Assembly: GCA_016192205.1 (NCBI GenBank)
Contig: JACPUP010000050.1
Span: 1-33,269, forward strand
Source: Candidatus Kerfeldbacteria bacterium
GTDB taxonomy: Bacteria > Patescibacteriota > Patescibacteriia > SBBC01 > JACPUP01
Direction of reading: 5' to 3'
DNA: 33,269 nucleotides
Below are positions 8,591-16,883 of the stretch, one piece after another (within the stretch, counting starts at the first letter, position 1; each line of letters opens with the position of its first letter). The translations under genes were made by a program, and so were the position numbers. Below the pieces are notes generated by a model. It searched no databases. It worked only from the letters and a program-made list of their open reading frames with translations, and was not told the DNA's origin.

Positions 8591-9205
8591 TCAGCCAGAC
8601 TGTTCGCCGACCGAGTTCGCGAGCGTCCGCCAACGCGACCCGCGCCGCTCGCCCCACACGTACACCGCGTACGCAAGCAGCGCGCCCCCGAGCAGATCAG
8701 CCGAGTAATGGGTCTTGGCGAGCAACGTGCCAACGCCGAATGCCAACGTCGCCGCGACAAACCACACGCGGAAACGAGCCGTTGGGAGCCACAACGTCAA
8801 AAGCACCATCAGTCCGAAATGGCCGCCGGGAAAAAACGCGTGCGCAGCATAGGGGTAGAGCGTGAAGCGATCGACCGGCAGGGCAGCTCCCAGTGGCGCG
8901 CCGATCGGTACGAGCAGCAAGAACGAGCCACGCAGAGCGTAATACAGGCCGATGAGCGCCAGGAACTTCGGCAGCTCGTGCCAGCGGCGGCGCAGCAACA
9001 CCGTGGCGAAGACGAGGATGAAGGCGAAGAACGCCAGTTCTCCCCACACGCCGAAATGAACCAACGGCAACCGGTCGACCAGCACATCGGGGACGCGCGG
9101 GAACACGCCGGCGGTGCGTTCGGCAATGGCCAGAGCGGCCATGTGCCATCCGACCCCAACGACCAGGAGGCCCGCTGGTGCTACGAGTGCACGGACGTTA
9201 ACCAC
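8591..9205 (-). CDS. PAP2-like phosphatase / sphingomyelin-synthase-like (PAP2_C) membrane protein
   Basis: 'HAFFPGGHFGLMVLL' and 'KTHYSADLLGGALLAY' match PAP2 C2/C3-like motifs. GTG at 9205 overlaps the previous stop. Confidence 0.75.
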   Translation of the reverse strand: MVNVRALVAPAGLLVVGVGWHMAALAIAERTAGVFPRVPDVLVDRLPLVHFGVWGELAFFAFILVFATVLLRRRWHELPKFLALIGLYYALRGSFLLLVPIGAPLGAALPVDRFTLYPYAAHAFFPGGHFGLMVLLTLWLPTARFRVWFVAATLAFGVGTLLAKTHYSADLLGGALLAYAVYVWGERRGSRWRTLANSVGEQSG

Positions 9206-9632
9206 TGTAGGTGCGGTCGACGAAAAATCGACAGTCGAACCATTGCTCACGATTCGCAAAAACTTCGTCGACATCTTGGTGCCGTAAATGGAAAATCGCC
9301 TTGGATTCCGTCCATTCCTCAAGCGTCAGATACTCGTTGGCCGTGTTGCCAAGCGTGCCAACCATGACACTGTCGTTCACGGGTTGCGGACGAATGTCGA
9401 CCCCACGGAGCGTGACCGTACGGGTCTCCGCATCGACAACGTAGTAGCGTCCCCCGCCCACGCGCACTTCGATCGCCTCCGGCGTTACGGAAATTGCATG
9501 AACAGTTTGCGGGCGGCAATCAGGGCTCAACGCCGTCTCGCGGTCGGACGCGATCCGTCGAACGACCACAACCACCAACCCCGTAATGCCGGCGAAGAGC
9601 ACCAGGACGAGAACGAAGAAAAAGCGCCGCAT
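9198..9632 (-). CDS. Hypothetical membrane-anchored protein
   Basis: MRRFFFVLVLVLFAGITGLVVVVV signal anchor. Preceded by GGAG about 8 nt upstream of ATG. Confidence 0.65.
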   Translation of the reverse strand: MRRFFFVLVLVLFAGITGLVVVVVRRIASDRETALSPDCRPQTVHAISVTPEAIEVRVGGGRYYVVDAETRTVTLRGVDIRPQPVNDSVMVGTLGNTANEYLTLEEWTESKAIFHLRHQDVDEVFANREQWFDCRFFVDRTYSG

Positions 9633-9763
9633 GCTACTCGGCTCCAGCCGGCCTTTTCATGGATTCTGTTCGAGCGGGGATCTCGGCCTGTGACGCTGAT
9701 TCGAGGATGGTGAAGAGTGGCCACGGTGCGAAGACGAGCATAGTGCTATGGATGATTTAATTA

Positions 9764-9772
9764 AGTATACCA
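9764..9772 (-). promoter_or_regulatory. Extended -10 promoter element TGG-TATACT
   Basis: Minus strand reads TGTGGTATACTTAATTAAAT at the only AT-rich stretch upstream of the 9632 gene. Confidence 0.5.
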
Positions 9773-9830
9773 CAACATCAGAGGGCAGTCGTCCAGCCGT
9801 CTGACGGAAACGTGCGGCGCAGAGCAGCAT

Positions 9831-9857
9831 GGGAGGCCGCCCCAGGGACGGCCACCC
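9831..9857. repeat. GC-rich imperfect hairpin downstream of the LiaF-like gene
   Basis: GGGAGGCCG (9831-9839) / CGGCCACCC (9849-9857) with further CCC/GGG pairing in the loop. No T-tract. Confidence 0.5.
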
Positions 9858-9882
9858 TACCGTCAAACACGTCGCGTGAGGA

Positions 9883-10557
9883 TCAGCTCTTCACCTCGAC
9901 CTCGCCCAAAAGCGACGTCCCCCGGATGCGGAGAGACTGCGTTGCTTGGGGATGCGGCTGCGTCCGGTCCTCCCAGCCGCCTCCGATGGCCGTTCCTTCG
10001 ACGGTCACGCGGACGTCGGTCCCGACGATGACCTCAATGCCACCCATGGCAGTGAACAGATTGAGCGTGGCCCCGTTGGCATAGGTGGTGCCACGCAGAT
10101 CGAGCCTGACGCCACCGAGGATGGCGGTCACGTTACCGCCCTGAAAGCCGACGGCCGAAATCCGCCGCTCGCTCCCGCGAAAAATAACGAACGCGCGGAA
10201 CGCACCACCCGCGAATTCCCCCGCGTGAAAGTGCGGCGCGCGGACGAGCAGCCAAGCACCAATGAGGATGATGCTGCTGGGCCATAGGACGGCGTAGAAC
10301 TGTCCGCCGACCAGGTCGAGCGTGCGCACGAGCAGGCCAAAGCCAATCAGGATCGTCACCAGCGGCCCGGCCACCGAGCGCGGCGTCAAGTACCAGCTGA
10401 ACAGTCCGGCGACGATGATGAGTGCCGGCCACCACCGGCTGAACGAATTCCAAAACGCCAGGAGGCCAATGGCGTCGAGGAGCGCGCCCAGCCCCACCAG
10501 AATGATGAGGGCGCCGAACGGACTCAACGGTGAACGCGATCGCCCATCCCTGGACAA
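9883..10557 (-). CDS. LiaF-like / cell-wall-active antibiotics response membrane protein
   Basis: Four TM N-terminus 'FWNSFSRWWPALIIVAGLF' plus C-terminal 'AILGGVRLDLRGTTYANGATLNLFTAMGGIEVIVGTDVRVTVEG'. TTG start with AAGGAGG upstream. Confidence 0.8.
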   Translation of the reverse strand: MSRDGRSRSPLSPFGALIILVGLGALLDAIGLLAFWNSFSRWWPALIIVAGLFSWYLTPRSVAGPLVTILIGFGLLVRTLDLVGGQFYAVLWPSSIILIGAWLLVRAPHFHAGEFAGGAFRAFVIFRGSERRISAVGFQGGNVTAILGGVRLDLRGTTYANGATLNLFTAMGGIEVIVGTDVRVTVEGTAIGGGWEDRTQPHPQATQSLRIRGTSLLGEVEVKS

Positions 10558-10560
10558 GGG

Positions 10561-10680
10561 TTAGTCCTCCTTGATGATGATGCGCCGGCTGTTCCCCTCC
10601 CGAACCAACGCCTTGACCTTTTCGACCGGGTCCTGACCGCTCACCGTGAACGCTTCGGTGTGCTGCCGTCCAGTGGGCAT
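10561..10680 (-). CDS. 39-aa DUF4342-like mini protein
   Basis: MPTGRQHTEAFTVSGQDPVEKVKALVREGNSRRIIIKED*. Resembles the N-terminal segment of DUF4342; preceded by AAGGAG SD. Confidence 0.65.
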   Translation of the reverse strand: MPTGRQHTEAFTVSGQDPVEKVKALVREGNSRRIIIKED

Positions 10681-10722
10681 AGGTGCTCCTTAAACTCTAC
10701 TCTACCGCAGATGCAGGTATCG

Positions 10723-11112
10723 TCAACGGGCGCGCCGTTGTCGCTCCCAGGCGCGTACATGCTGTTCCCCCATCCCAAGGTGGTGACCGACCTCGTGGAG
10801 GACCGTCGCGTGCACAATCGCGCGAATCTCCGCTGGACTGCCGCGGCCCAGCTCCTCAATGACGCCCTGGAAAATGGTAATTTTATCGGGCAGCACCGCC
10901 GAGTAATGCACTCCCCGCTGGGTCAATGGCACACCTTCATACAGGCCGAGCAGGACCGACCCGCGTCGGATCCGTCGGACGCCTGGTCCAGCTCGCCGCA
11001 CGTGGTCCTCCACGACGAACACGACGTTGCTCATCCGTTCTCGGATCGACTCCGGAATCGTGAGCAAGGCCTCACGAATGTAGCGTTCAAACAGTCGTCG
11101 CTCCACGGGCAC
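10723..11112 (-). CDS. Zincin-like metallopeptidase (HExxH, MMP/TTHA0227-like)
   Basis: 'ATVLHEVGHHLGMGE' motif. The real start may be GTG 11106 (see leaderless finding). Confidence 0.88.
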   Translation of the reverse strand: MPVERRLFERYIREALLTIPESIRERMSNVVFVVEDHVRRAGPGVRRIRRGSVLLGLYEGVPLTQRGVHYSAVLPDKITIFQGVIEELGRGSPAEIRAIVHATVLHEVGHHLGMGEQHVRAWERQRRAR

Positions 11113-11121
11113 AGTATACCA
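11113..11121 (-). promoter_or_regulatory. Extended -10 TGG-TATACT upstream of metallopeptidase
   Basis: TATACT (11118-11113), then GTGCCC, then GTG at 11106. Confidence 0.55.
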
Positions 11122-11189
11122 TTCGTCCTTGACAGCGAGGAGGAGCAGCGTAGGCTTGATTCGATCACCGCCAATCGGGAGGGAGGAGG

Positions 11190-11621
11190 ATGGTGATGTA
11201 TCGGACGATCCTCGTCATCGGAATGTTCGCGGCAGTCGCCTACCGGCTCTGCCGATCGAGGCAGCCAAGCCCAACCGCTCCAGCCCAGCGGACCGAACTC
11301 TGGTCGTCTGACGGAATGCGCCTTATCGCCGCCTGCGCTGATGGGACGGTGCTGGACGCGCGCGGGGCCGAGCTCGGAATCATTCGATTGCCCCAAGCCG
11401 AACGGAACCAACGAATTCTCGGCCGTGTCAGCGAGGATCGCATCCAGCACCTTCGACGAAACGCACTCGCAGCGTACATTCGAGGCCACTGCATTGTCTC
11501 GTCAGACGAGCGGCTCATCCTGTTCCGCTTCCGCGGAGATTCCCGCGTCGCGGGTGCCATGGCTCTGATCCTCCTGGCGACGTTCGAGGAGGCACTCGCG
11601 CTCTGTGTGCCGAACGACTAA
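11190..11621 (+). CDS. Hypothetical protein, N-terminal hydrophobic segment
   Basis: ORF MVMYRTILVIGMFAAVAYRLC... preceded by GGGAGGAGG; followed by a hairpin terminator. Confidence 0.6.
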   Translation: MVMYRTILVIGMFAAVAYRLCRSRQPSPTAPAQRTELWSSDGMRLIAACADGTVLDARGAELGIIRLPQAERNQRILGRVSEDRIQHLRRNALAAYIRGHCIVSSDERLILFRFRGDSRVAGAMALILLATFEEALALCVPND

Positions 11622-11622
11622 A

Positions 11623-11648
11623 AGACTCCGGACCGCTCGCCGGAGTCT
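11623..11648 (+). terminator. Terminator-like hairpin
   Basis: AGACTCCGG-ACCGCTCG-CCGGAGTCT, 9-bp perfect stem 2 nt after the stop, followed by a pyrimidine-rich CGTTCCTCTTC. Confidence 0.65.
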
Positions 11649-11836
11649 CGTTCCTCTTCGAAGACCCTGAACGGCTAGCGCCCGGTCTTCCATTGGCCCG
11701 CGACCGGCGTCACGGTTTCCGGGGGCGTTCGGGCCTCGCTGCAGGCTCGGTCGCTTTGGGCAACGAACTCCGGACCGCAGTGGTCTCCTCCGTTGGCGTG
11801 GTTGGCTGTTCCAGACGCGTGGCCAATGAATGGTGG

Positions 11837-14011
11837 CTATCGTTTGAAGAGTAACGCAAAGCGCTGGTCCGAGTCGACCACGGACGAAAACGAGACGACC
11901 CTTTCTTGGCTGGTCACCGGAACCGTAGCGAACCGCAGGTCCTGCCCGGACCAGGCCTGGACCTCAAACGGCAACGGTGCGGCCCCCGGCTGTTTCGCAA
12001 TGGTCAGCCGGTACTGGTCGCCGCTCGACTGACGGTCAATCCGCGCGCCGGACCGATAGCGGAACGTAACGGTTTGCACTTCACCCGGCTGGAGTTCGAT
12101 CCAGTTGCCGAAGGCGACGCGGCCAAATTCCTCGGTCTTCCGCGTGCCCGACAACTCATCCAGGACCGGCTGCTTCTCAATTTGAAGCAGATCCGCATCG
12201 AGTTCCGCATCATCCGGCGGTGGGAACAATGCGGTTGAGGGTAAGCGGTCAAACCCGCGCGACTCAAGGAGAACGCTCCCCGCTGGTAAATAGATTTTGA
12301 CGTACCCACGGTACCGTACGCCCGTCCAGCGATCACCAGGCGTCCCGGCGTGGCGAATGGTAAGCTGGAGGGTATTCTCCATGGTCTCGTCGACGATTTT
12401 CACATCGAGCGTCGCAGAACGTTCGAGCGCTCGACTGGTCTTCCCGCCGCCGAGGTTGGCTTCGACCACGGCCAAGAAATCTCCATCATCCGAGGGTAAC
12501 GCGCCGGTCCAGCCCAGCGTATGGAGGCTCGAGCGCTGTGCATCGTCGCGGAGCCAGAGCATGAGATCTTTCGTGCGGAAGCTCTCCTCGAGGGCGCTCA
12601 AGACCGCCACGAGATCGTCCGGCTCGACGCTCCCAAGGCGCTCGAGGACAGCGGGGATGAGGTCGATGACGAACTGCTTCGGTTGATTCGTGTGGATGTC
12701 ATAGGCGAGCTCCACCTGGTCCTGGGTCGTACGGACGAAGTTTTCTTCCGTCAGGACGACGCCGTACGCCGGCATCGGCAACGGGCCGGTTGCGGCCAAC
12801 ACCCGCTCAACCACTCGCGGTGTGAGTGCAACGAGCCCGTCAATGGCAAATCCCCTTGCTTGCTCATAAAACCACGTCACCTTCTCGGCCGAGGTGGGAA
12901 AGTGAGCGAACCAGTTGGCATCGTGGAGCGTCCAGATCGGGGCCACGGTACTCACTGGCTGCGGCGGCACGAGGTGTTTCGGAAAGTAATCGTTCACGGC
13001 AAAGGGCCCGCGACCAGGCGCGTCGAGGATTTTGAACCCGCCCTGGTCAAAGCGCACGAGCGCCAGGGAGCCCAAGAAACCTCCGCCGGGCCGAAGTTCC
13101 GTATCGTTTTCAAAAACGAACAGCAATTCCCGCGGCCGATCGCTGCCGAACAGGTGTTCGAGCAGCGGAATCATGACGGCGCTCCGTCCGAGCTGCGCGT
13201 GGACCATGGCGAGGTTATCCTGCAAGGCCGAGAAGGCGGCCCGATACTTCCGGGGCAGGTGATGCGGATTCACGTCGTCCAATTCCAGGAGGGCCTGCGC
13301 GACGAGATGGAGACTGGCCGCAACATCCGCCGAGCGCGAGAGAAAGGTTTTGGCAATCGGAAAACGCTCTCCGGGTTGGGTTGGTGTTTCGAGCAGTGCG
13401 ACCAGCGTCCGGGCAAACGTTTCACCGGCCGACGAGAGCTGGTGGCCCGCGGTGAGCAACCGCTGTCCATCCTGGACTTTCCCCCGCGTGAAGGGAGAAA
13501 CGTTGAGGAGCGTTTTAACCGCGCCTTGGGAGCCATCGAAAACGTGCTGGGCTTCGGCAAATTGTGCTTCCGCCTGAGCAAACCTGTCAGCCGCGTCGGC
13601 AAAACGATACTCCTGCAAGGCTCCGCCCGCTTCGGTAAACGTTGAGAGCGCGGCGGACGACGACCGCACGAGTTCATCCTCCCACGCGAGCAACGGTCGA
13701 ATGCCGCCGAACACGAGGACGGGGACGAGGAACAGTGCTGCCAGCGCCGCGAATGGGCTGATGCGTTTGAGGACCAGACGCGGCGGCAGCGACGGGGCGG
13801 ATGGACGCTTGGGTGGTGGTGGCAGCGGCGACTGCCGCGGTCGTGGTGCTGGTGCCGACCGACGCCGGAACCACAGCCAGGCTCGTTGCGTCCGGCGCGA
13901 CCTGGCCGCCCGGGCGTTGCGCTCGCCAGCCAGGCGACGCAAATCAACGACGTTCGTCAGCGGAACGTCATGGTGTTGCGCCCGGTTGTCCGCTCCCTTA
14001 GCGTGTTCCAT
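11837..14011 (-). CDS. DUF4012 domain-containing protein
   Basis: 'LFVFENDTELRPGGGFLGSLALVRFDQGGFKI' DUF4012 signature; cytosolic Pro/Arg-rich N-terminus, one TM. Confidence 0.9.
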   Translation of the reverse strand: MEHAKGADNRAQHHDVPLTNVVDLRRLAGERNARAARSRRTQRAWLWFRRRSAPAPRPRQSPLPPPPKRPSAPSLPPRLVLKRISPFAALAALFLVPVLVFGGIRPLLAWEDELVRSSSAALSTFTEAGGALQEYRFADAADRFAQAEAQFAEAQHVFDGSQGAVKTLLNVSPFTRGKVQDGQRLLTAGHQLSSAGETFARTLVALLETPTQPGERFPIAKTFLSRSADVAASLHLVAQALLELDDVNPHHLPRKYRAAFSALQDNLAMVHAQLGRSAVMIPLLEHLFGSDRPRELLFVFENDTELRPGGGFLGSLALVRFDQGGFKILDAPGRGPFAVNDYFPKHLVPPQPVSTVAPIWTLHDANWFAHFPTSAEKVTWFYEQARGFAIDGLVALTPRVVERVLAATGPLPMPAYGVVLTEENFVRTTQDQVELAYDIHTNQPKQFVIDLIPAVLERLGSVEPDDLVAVLSALEESFRTKDLMLWLRDDAQRSSLHTLGWTGALPSDDGDFLAVVEANLGGGKTSRALERSATLDVKIVDETMENTLQLTIRHAGTPGDRWTGVRYRGYVKIYLPAGSVLLESRGFDRLPSTALFPPPDDAELDADLLQIEKQPVLDELSGTRKTEEFGRVAFGNWIELQPGEVQTVTFRYRSGARIDRQSSGDQYRLTIAKQPGAAPLPFEVQAWSGQDLRFATVPVTSQERVVSFSSVVDSDQRFALLFKR

Positions 14012-15149
14012 TCGTCACCTCCACGACCGAACGATACACGGCGAGCGTCTCTGAAGCAAGCCGCCGCCAGCTGTACTTTTTCACCTGCACGAAACCCCGC
14101 GCGCGGAGTTCTGCCAACTGGCGCGGACTCGCCAGCGTTTCCACGATCACACGCGCCATGTCATCGGGTCGTTTCGGATCGAAGTAGACGGCCGCATCAC
14201 CGAACACTTCGGGCAAGCACGAGCTGCGCGAGGACGCCACGGGCAGACCACAGCGCATGGCCTCGAGCCCAGGAAGGCCAAACCCTTCGGACAGCGAGGG
14301 GAAGACGTACAGCCCGGCTCCTCGGTAGAACGCCCCCAAGTCAGCGTCGGGGACGAACCCGGGGAAGACCACCTCGCGGCCGGGTTCCAGGTCGAGCGAC
14401 GCGGCAAAGGCTTGGAGCCGTTGGCGGAAATAATCGTCCTTGCCGGCAACGACCAGCACGAGGCGCGGATTGGCAGCGCGGACCCGAACCCACGCCCGCA
14501 GGAGCATTTCCAAGTTCTTGTGCGGGTACGCGTTGCCCACGTACAACACGTACCCAGGCCGGAGGTGGTACTTGGCGACAACCGCCTGGTCGGCCTGCTC
14601 GCTCGCCGGGGGGACGATGGCAGACGCGCCCTCATACGTGACGGCCACGCGCCGCGGGGAGATCGGAAAATGGCGCAGCAAGTTCTGCTTCGAGTACTCG
14701 GAAATGGTGATGATGCGCGCGGCCCGCTCGATGGCGCGACGGATGACGACATGGTAGGCCTTGCGCTTCAACCAGTACTGGGTCCGGCTCAAGGTTGAGG
14801 CGCGTTCTGTCGGAAAATCGTGGAGGATGAGATCGTGGACGGTGACGACGAACGGCTGGGGACTGAACACGGAAACGTTGAAATGCGGGAAGTGCAGCAC
14901 GTCAGCCTGGGCCCGCCGGAGGACGGGTGGGAAACGCAGCTGTTCGGTCAGCGTGTACCAGCGGTAGGGAAAGAGCACCCGTGTGACCTGCGGATGGTTG
15001 GCATAGACGTGGTATCCCTCGGGCCGGAGAAAGAGCGTCAGGCGGACATTGGCATCGAGGGCCAGGAGGTTGTCGATGAGTTCGGCCGTGTAGCGGCCCA
15101 AGCCGCTGCTCGACGGACCGAAAAACCGGGCATCGATCCCAACGTGCAT
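13998..15149 (-). CDS. Glycosyltransferase family 4
   Basis: 'MHVGIDARFFGPSSSGLGRYTAELIDNLL', 'YVGNAYPHKNLEMLLRAW', 'FPSLSEGFGLPGLEAMRCGLPVASS'. Confidence 0.95.
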   Translation of the reverse strand: MHVGIDARFFGPSSSGLGRYTAELIDNLLALDANVRLTLFLRPEGYHVYANHPQVTRVLFPYRWYTLTEQLRFPPVLRRAQADVLHFPHFNVSVFSPQPFVVTVHDLILHDFPTERASTLSRTQYWLKRKAYHVVIRRAIERAARIITISEYSKQNLLRHFPISPRRVAVTYEGASAIVPPASEQADQAVVAKYHLRPGYVLYVGNAYPHKNLEMLLRAWVRVRAANPRLVLVVAGKDDYFRQRLQAFAASLDLEPGREVVFPGFVPDADLGAFYRGAGLYVFPSLSEGFGLPGLEAMRCGLPVASSRSSCLPEVFGDAAVYFDPKRPDDMARVIVETLASPRQLAELRARGFVQVKKYSWRRLASETLAVYRSVVEVTNGTR

Positions 15150-15158
15150 ACCAAAACG

Positions 15159-15776
15159 TCACGCCTCGGTCGGGAGCGCTCGGAGGTACGCCAGGACGGA
15201 TACGGTCGACAACGCCACGAGAAACCCGGCCAGCAGCCCAGCGAACGTGTAGAGTAGGAGGTTCGGCCGCGTCGCCACGATGAGGGGATTCGTCCCAACG
15301 ATTTCGAACAGCGCCGTTTCATCGGCGGTCTGGTTGAGTGCGGCTGCGCGTTCCTGCATGGTGGTGGTAACGGCTTCAGCCAATATCGCGGCGCGCTCTT
15401 CCGTTGACTCTGCGAACGTCACAATGATGTTCTGGGCTGCTTCCTTCTTCGTCGAGAAACGCCGCACCAAGCTGTTCAGCGACGAGACGTCAACCGAGAG
15501 TCCGGCGTTGTCGTAGACTTCGCGCAAGACCGATGGGGTGGAAAACCAGCTCACCACCGTCTGGGAGAAGAGGTCGGCCGCCTGGATGGCGTAGTACCCG
15601 TCGTACTCGTACTGGTCGGTCGGGCCTTGATTGATGCGATTGACGGCAAAGGAGATCGATGTCTCGTACCGCACTGGACGGCTCCAGGCAACGACGAGTG
15701 CGGCCACGCCCGCCAGCAGCGTGACCACAATGATGAATGGCGTTGGGCGACGGATGAGGGAGGAAGTGAGACTCAT
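15159..15776 (-). CDS. Wzz-like polysaccharide chain-length determinant / YveK-like protein
   Basis: Two terminal TM helices flanking a periplasmic domain; 'VVAWSRPVRYETSISFAVNRI'; located between EPS glycosyltransferases. Confidence 0.75.
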   Translation of the reverse strand: MSLTSSLIRRPTPFIIVVTLLAGVAALVVAWSRPVRYETSISFAVNRINQGPTDQYEYDGYYAIQAADLFSQTVVSWFSTPSVLREVYDNAGLSVDVSSLNSLVRRFSTKKEAAQNIIVTFAESTEERAAILAEAVTTTMQERAAALNQTADETALFEIVGTNPLIVATRPNLLLYTFAGLLAGFLVALSTVSVLAYLRALPTEA

Positions 15777-16882
15777 AGGTCATGGTCCTTTCGAAATGAT
15801 TCCCAGGTGGTGGAGACAAATGATTGGAAACGCTCTTGGAAGCGCTGCGTGTCGAAGCGCAACGCGTGCTCGCGAATGGCCGGCGGTGAAAACCGCTCGG
15901 GCTGGAAACGGATGATGGCATCAGCCAATGACTCCCAGGTTGGCTGGTGGAAGAACGTTCCGGTTACCCCTTCGATGACGGTCTCGAGCGCGCCACCACG
16001 ACCGTACGCGATGACCGGCCGTCCCGAGGCCATCGATTCGATGGCCGTGATTCCGAAGTCCTCTTCCTGCGGATTGATGAACCCGACCGCGCGCGCATAC
16101 AACGTGGCGCGGTCTTCCTCGCTCACTTTCCCGAGCAACTCGACGTTTTTCGCGGCCAGATTCTTGAGGAATGTGTACTCTGGCCCAACGCCGAATATTT
16201 TCAACGGGATCCCGAGCTTGTTGAACGCACGGATGGACAGATCGAACCGCTTATAGGGTACCAGCCGACCGCCCATAAGGTAATACGACTCCGGGTGACT
16301 CGCAATGGCGAAACGGCTCGTGTCCACCGGTGGGTAGATGACCGTGCTGTCACGGCGGTAGTACTTGGCAATCCGTCGCTGAACCGGCTTGGAATTGGCC
16401 ACGAACGTATCGACCCGATCAGCCGCCAGCCGATCCCATTGGCGAATCCGACTGAGAAACAGTGGCAGGATAGATTTGATCACGCGGTTGGTGGGAAATT
16501 CCTGCAGGTAGCTGTGCGTGTCCGACCACAGGTAACGGGTCGGAGTATGGCAGTAGCAGAGGTGGAGCGTATCCGGCCGCGTGATAACCCCCTTGGCGAA
16601 CGACGCGGTGGACGAGATGACGACGTCGTAGTCCATGACGTCGTAGCTCTCGACCGCGATGGGCATGAGCGACAAGAACCACTGGTACTTCCGCCGCCCC
16701 AGCGGCAGCGATTGGAGGAACGACGTCCGAATATCCTTGCCCCGGAAGGCGGGATTGGCATGGCGCTCGTCGTAGACCAACGTGAATGTGGGCGCGTCTG
16801 GATAGAGTTCCTGGAGCACGCGCAAGACGAGCTCGGCGCCCCCGTCCTGGGCCAGGTGATCGTGGACCAACGCGACGCGCAT
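15773..16882 (-). CDS. Glycosyltransferase family 4 (mannosyltransferase WbaZ-like)
   Basis: MRVALVHDHLAQDGGAELVLRVLQELYPDAPTFTLVYD... 'CYCHTPTRYLWSD', 'INPQEEDFGITAIESMASGRPVIAYGRGGALETV'. ATG at 16882. Confidence 0.92.
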   Translation of the reverse strand: MRVALVHDHLAQDGGAELVLRVLQELYPDAPTFTLVYDERHANPAFRGKDIRTSFLQSLPLGRRKYQWFLSLMPIAVESYDVMDYDVVISSTASFAKGVITRPDTLHLCYCHTPTRYLWSDTHSYLQEFPTNRVIKSILPLFLSRIRQWDRLAADRVDTFVANSKPVQRRIAKYYRRDSTVIYPPVDTSRFAIASHPESYYLMGGRLVPYKRFDLSIRAFNKLGIPLKIFGVGPEYTFLKNLAAKNVELLGKVSEEDRATLYARAVGFINPQEEDFGITAIESMASGRPVIAYGRGGALETVIEGVTGTFFHQPTWESLADAIIRFQPERFSPPAIREHALRFDTQRFQERFQSFVSTTWESFRKDHDL

Positions 16883-16883
16883 G

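Noticed and set aside
11660-11690. GAAGACC...GGTCTTC inverted repeat after the 11190-11621 gene
   Set aside because: 7-bp stem with a 17-nt loop between convergent genes; possibly a second weak terminator, but too little to claim.
12521-13645. 374-aa plus-strand ORF opposite the DUF4012 gene
   Set aside because: Antisense shadow; the minus strand carries the recognisable DUF4012 domain.
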